DNA of 64,000 bases from Isoetes taiwanensis (Eukaryota; Streptophyta; Lycopodiopsida; Isoetales; Isoetaceae): positions 13,527,614-13,591,613 of the forward strand of contig JAJEKV010000033.1 of assembly GCA_021234155.1 (NCBI GenBank), written 5' to 3'. Positions 62,176-64,000 of the stretch are shown here, piece by piece. The first letter of the stretch is position 1, and every line of letters starts with the position of its first letter. The notes under the pieces are model-generated. The model ran no database searches. It worked only from the letters and a program-made list of their open reading frames with translations, and was not told the DNA's origin. Both the position numbers and the translations under genes were made by a program.

Positions 62176-64000
62176 GGATTACACAAGATAAAGGGCGTCC
62201 ACCAGCATGGATATTTTACACAATCTGTGTTTGCCTTTGTAAAACTTGTAAACGTGTCCGAAGAAACTTAAAGCTTAAACCTCTAGAGCAAGCTCAGATC
62301 AGGCAATCAGAACAGACGTTTGGGAATTTCGATAAGAACCTGGACTAGAGATCTGTCTTAGGCTAGTATTCGTACTAGCCCTTCTTTTTATATAAATCAC
62401 TTAGACTACCCAGAAACGCAATCTCATGTTGTAGTCCAAATTCCCAAACGATCTAGCCCTGCAGCTGCTTCGTTTCTGGATCCAAATTCATAGCTGATCT
62501 ATCAAGTTCAAACCAGTCTTGCCAAAGAAGGATTAGGCGCGTGAAGCTGCCGCTGCTCCTTCTTCGTCTGAAAAATATCGTAGGTATGTGGACTCCGTCG
62601 TGTACTATTTTGCCTTAGGTTATGGATTGTCGATGTGTGTCCACAAAAGAAGAGGAAGATTGATTCCTAAATCCGACACTGTGGTGTTGCCTTGTAGCCT
62701 TTTTCGTCTGATACTGTTGTCTGGTCTTTTAGAGCACAAGAAACGAGACCAGAAACGGAACCCGGAATAGGAAGGAGAAAGGAAAGCCCCAACAGACCCA
62801 GCCAAGGCCGCCAGCCAGGAAAACGAGTAAGGTAGCTAATTTGCTCTATGGGTCTTGTAGAAAAGAGTCAGAGATGAAGAGGGCACATCTGTTTAGAACA
62901 CCTTTTGGCCTTCGAGAATCGTTTCTGCAGATCAACAACGTATTGGGTTCCTTTCTTCTGCCATAGCCACAGCTTTTTCCACTCTTGGGGACCCAGTTCA
63001 TGAATGAATCGGGTAAAAAAACAAAGATAGAGACGTATTCACCTCCGTTTCATTTTGTTCCTATCCAGCGGTCCAGCGCTTTTTTTTTTCCTCTCTTTTT
63101 CCTGGATTGCATGGTGCTTTCGAGCTTTTTTCCATCCCCTTCCAACGGAATTCCTTATTTCTGAGCAGTTCTTGGGGTTTGCGAGTTGGACTCTTTCCAG
63201 ATGTGCAGTGCACAGAGTCCTGCCAATTCTACTGCCATAATCGTATGCCTTAAGGGCTCATTAAGTTTAATTTTTCCCTCCACTTGGTTTGTAAATGGAA
63301 TATAAAAATAAGTAACAGCACTTCAATGCCATCACCTTCCAATATGAACTACTACATCATCTTCACTTGAATATATCTTTATATCTTCTTCATTTGAATA
63401 TTGTACATGTGAAAGTTGTACATATGTATCCACCCTATAATAACAAACAAAGTCCCACAACCATATGTATATCCCCTTAGTGAAACCCCACCAAATGTGT
63501 TCCTCTCCCTATCACACTGCCTTTTCAAGGTCTGCCTCTATCATATCTCTCCACAATCATGCCATGTCACATCATCTAACTTACAGGACATGACGCACTG
63601 CTGGCGTTCATCCTTGTCCTCCCTTTACTATGAACTATCTATCTATCTTTTGAAATTCTAAATACTAATCTCTAGCCAAACGTTTCCACTTAAAATATGG
63701 TTCCCTCGAGCAAAACTAATATGTTTATCTGTTGAAGTGTGAATATGTTCTTGTCGGTGCATATGTGAAATTATGGTCGTCTTTGGATGGTGAAATTCTA
63801 ATTGCTTTATTACATACTCGTGTTTGAAGTCGTGTTCTTTCATTTTTAAGTCCCTCATTTTTCATGTTGTTGTTAGAGAATGTAAGTCTTTTTGGGTGTA
63901 CATCTTCTCATGAAATTGTTTTGAAATGACAAATTTTATGTGAATCCCGCAACTTCACTGGCACAACGTGAAAGTAATATTAATTTGAGTGAGGTGGTCA
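62176..64000. other. Kinase 5' flank and AT-rich DNA, no second gene recognised
   Basis: 62176 to about 62600 is presumably 5' UTR and promoter of the kinase gene, but no certain TATA box or start site was picked out. ORFs on both strands to 64000 are short and without motifs. Confidence 0.45.

Overview
This is nuclear DNA of a land plant. It has plant-type introns, an RLCK-VII receptor-like cytoplasmic kinase, an ankyrin/PGG membrane protein, an initiator-Met-tRNA primer site of a plant LTR retrotransposon, and a dense mix of CACTA, hAT, Harbinger-like, Helitron, LINE and Ty3/gypsy remains. Sparse genes in a very repeat-rich setting suit a large genome such as a fern, lycophyte or gymnosperm. 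I cannot name the species from sequence alone.

Layout. 1.3-6.4 kb is a GC-rich tandem array of a ~1.14 kb unit. 6.4-9.3 kb is a decayed CACTA (TNP2-like) transposase on the minus strand with its subterminal repeats. 9.3-15.1 kb holds exon-like fragments, minisatellites, a MITE, a Helitron-type 3' end and a LINE tail. 15.1-17.1 kb holds three long (CT)n tracts. 17.1-21.2 kb is featureless. 21.5-26.8 kb has a Ty3/gypsy integrase fragment and then a 4.2 kb composite repeat (family A) that recurs at 41.5-45.7 kb. 27-28.4 kb is a tandem duplication carrying two Helitron-type 3' ends, which runs into the 3' end of an intact ankyrin/PGG gene (28.3-30.9 kb). 31-41 kb is mostly non-coding, with a hAT-like element (family B, 37.5-39.8 kb) that carries a cluster of long foldback hairpins. 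A second family B copy (46.7-49.2 kb) is interrupted by a 1,051 bp inverted-repeat transposon. 50-58 kb has a MITE, a LINE stub with perfect target duplication, an endonuclease-like pseudogene and a 5' LTR with a broken gag. 60.1-62.2 kb is a complete six-exon RLCK-VII kinase gene.

Only two genes look intact and functional: the ankyrin/PGG protein and the kinase. Both belong to families often linked to immune or stress signalling, but nothing here shows that they work together. The rest is mobile DNA at several stages of decay. Its best points of interest are the two paired copies that date nested insertions, the foldback cluster, the LINE family with a conserved 3' hairpin and short-repeat tail, and the array of ~1.14 kb repeats. 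I found no clear new defence, metabolic or editing system.
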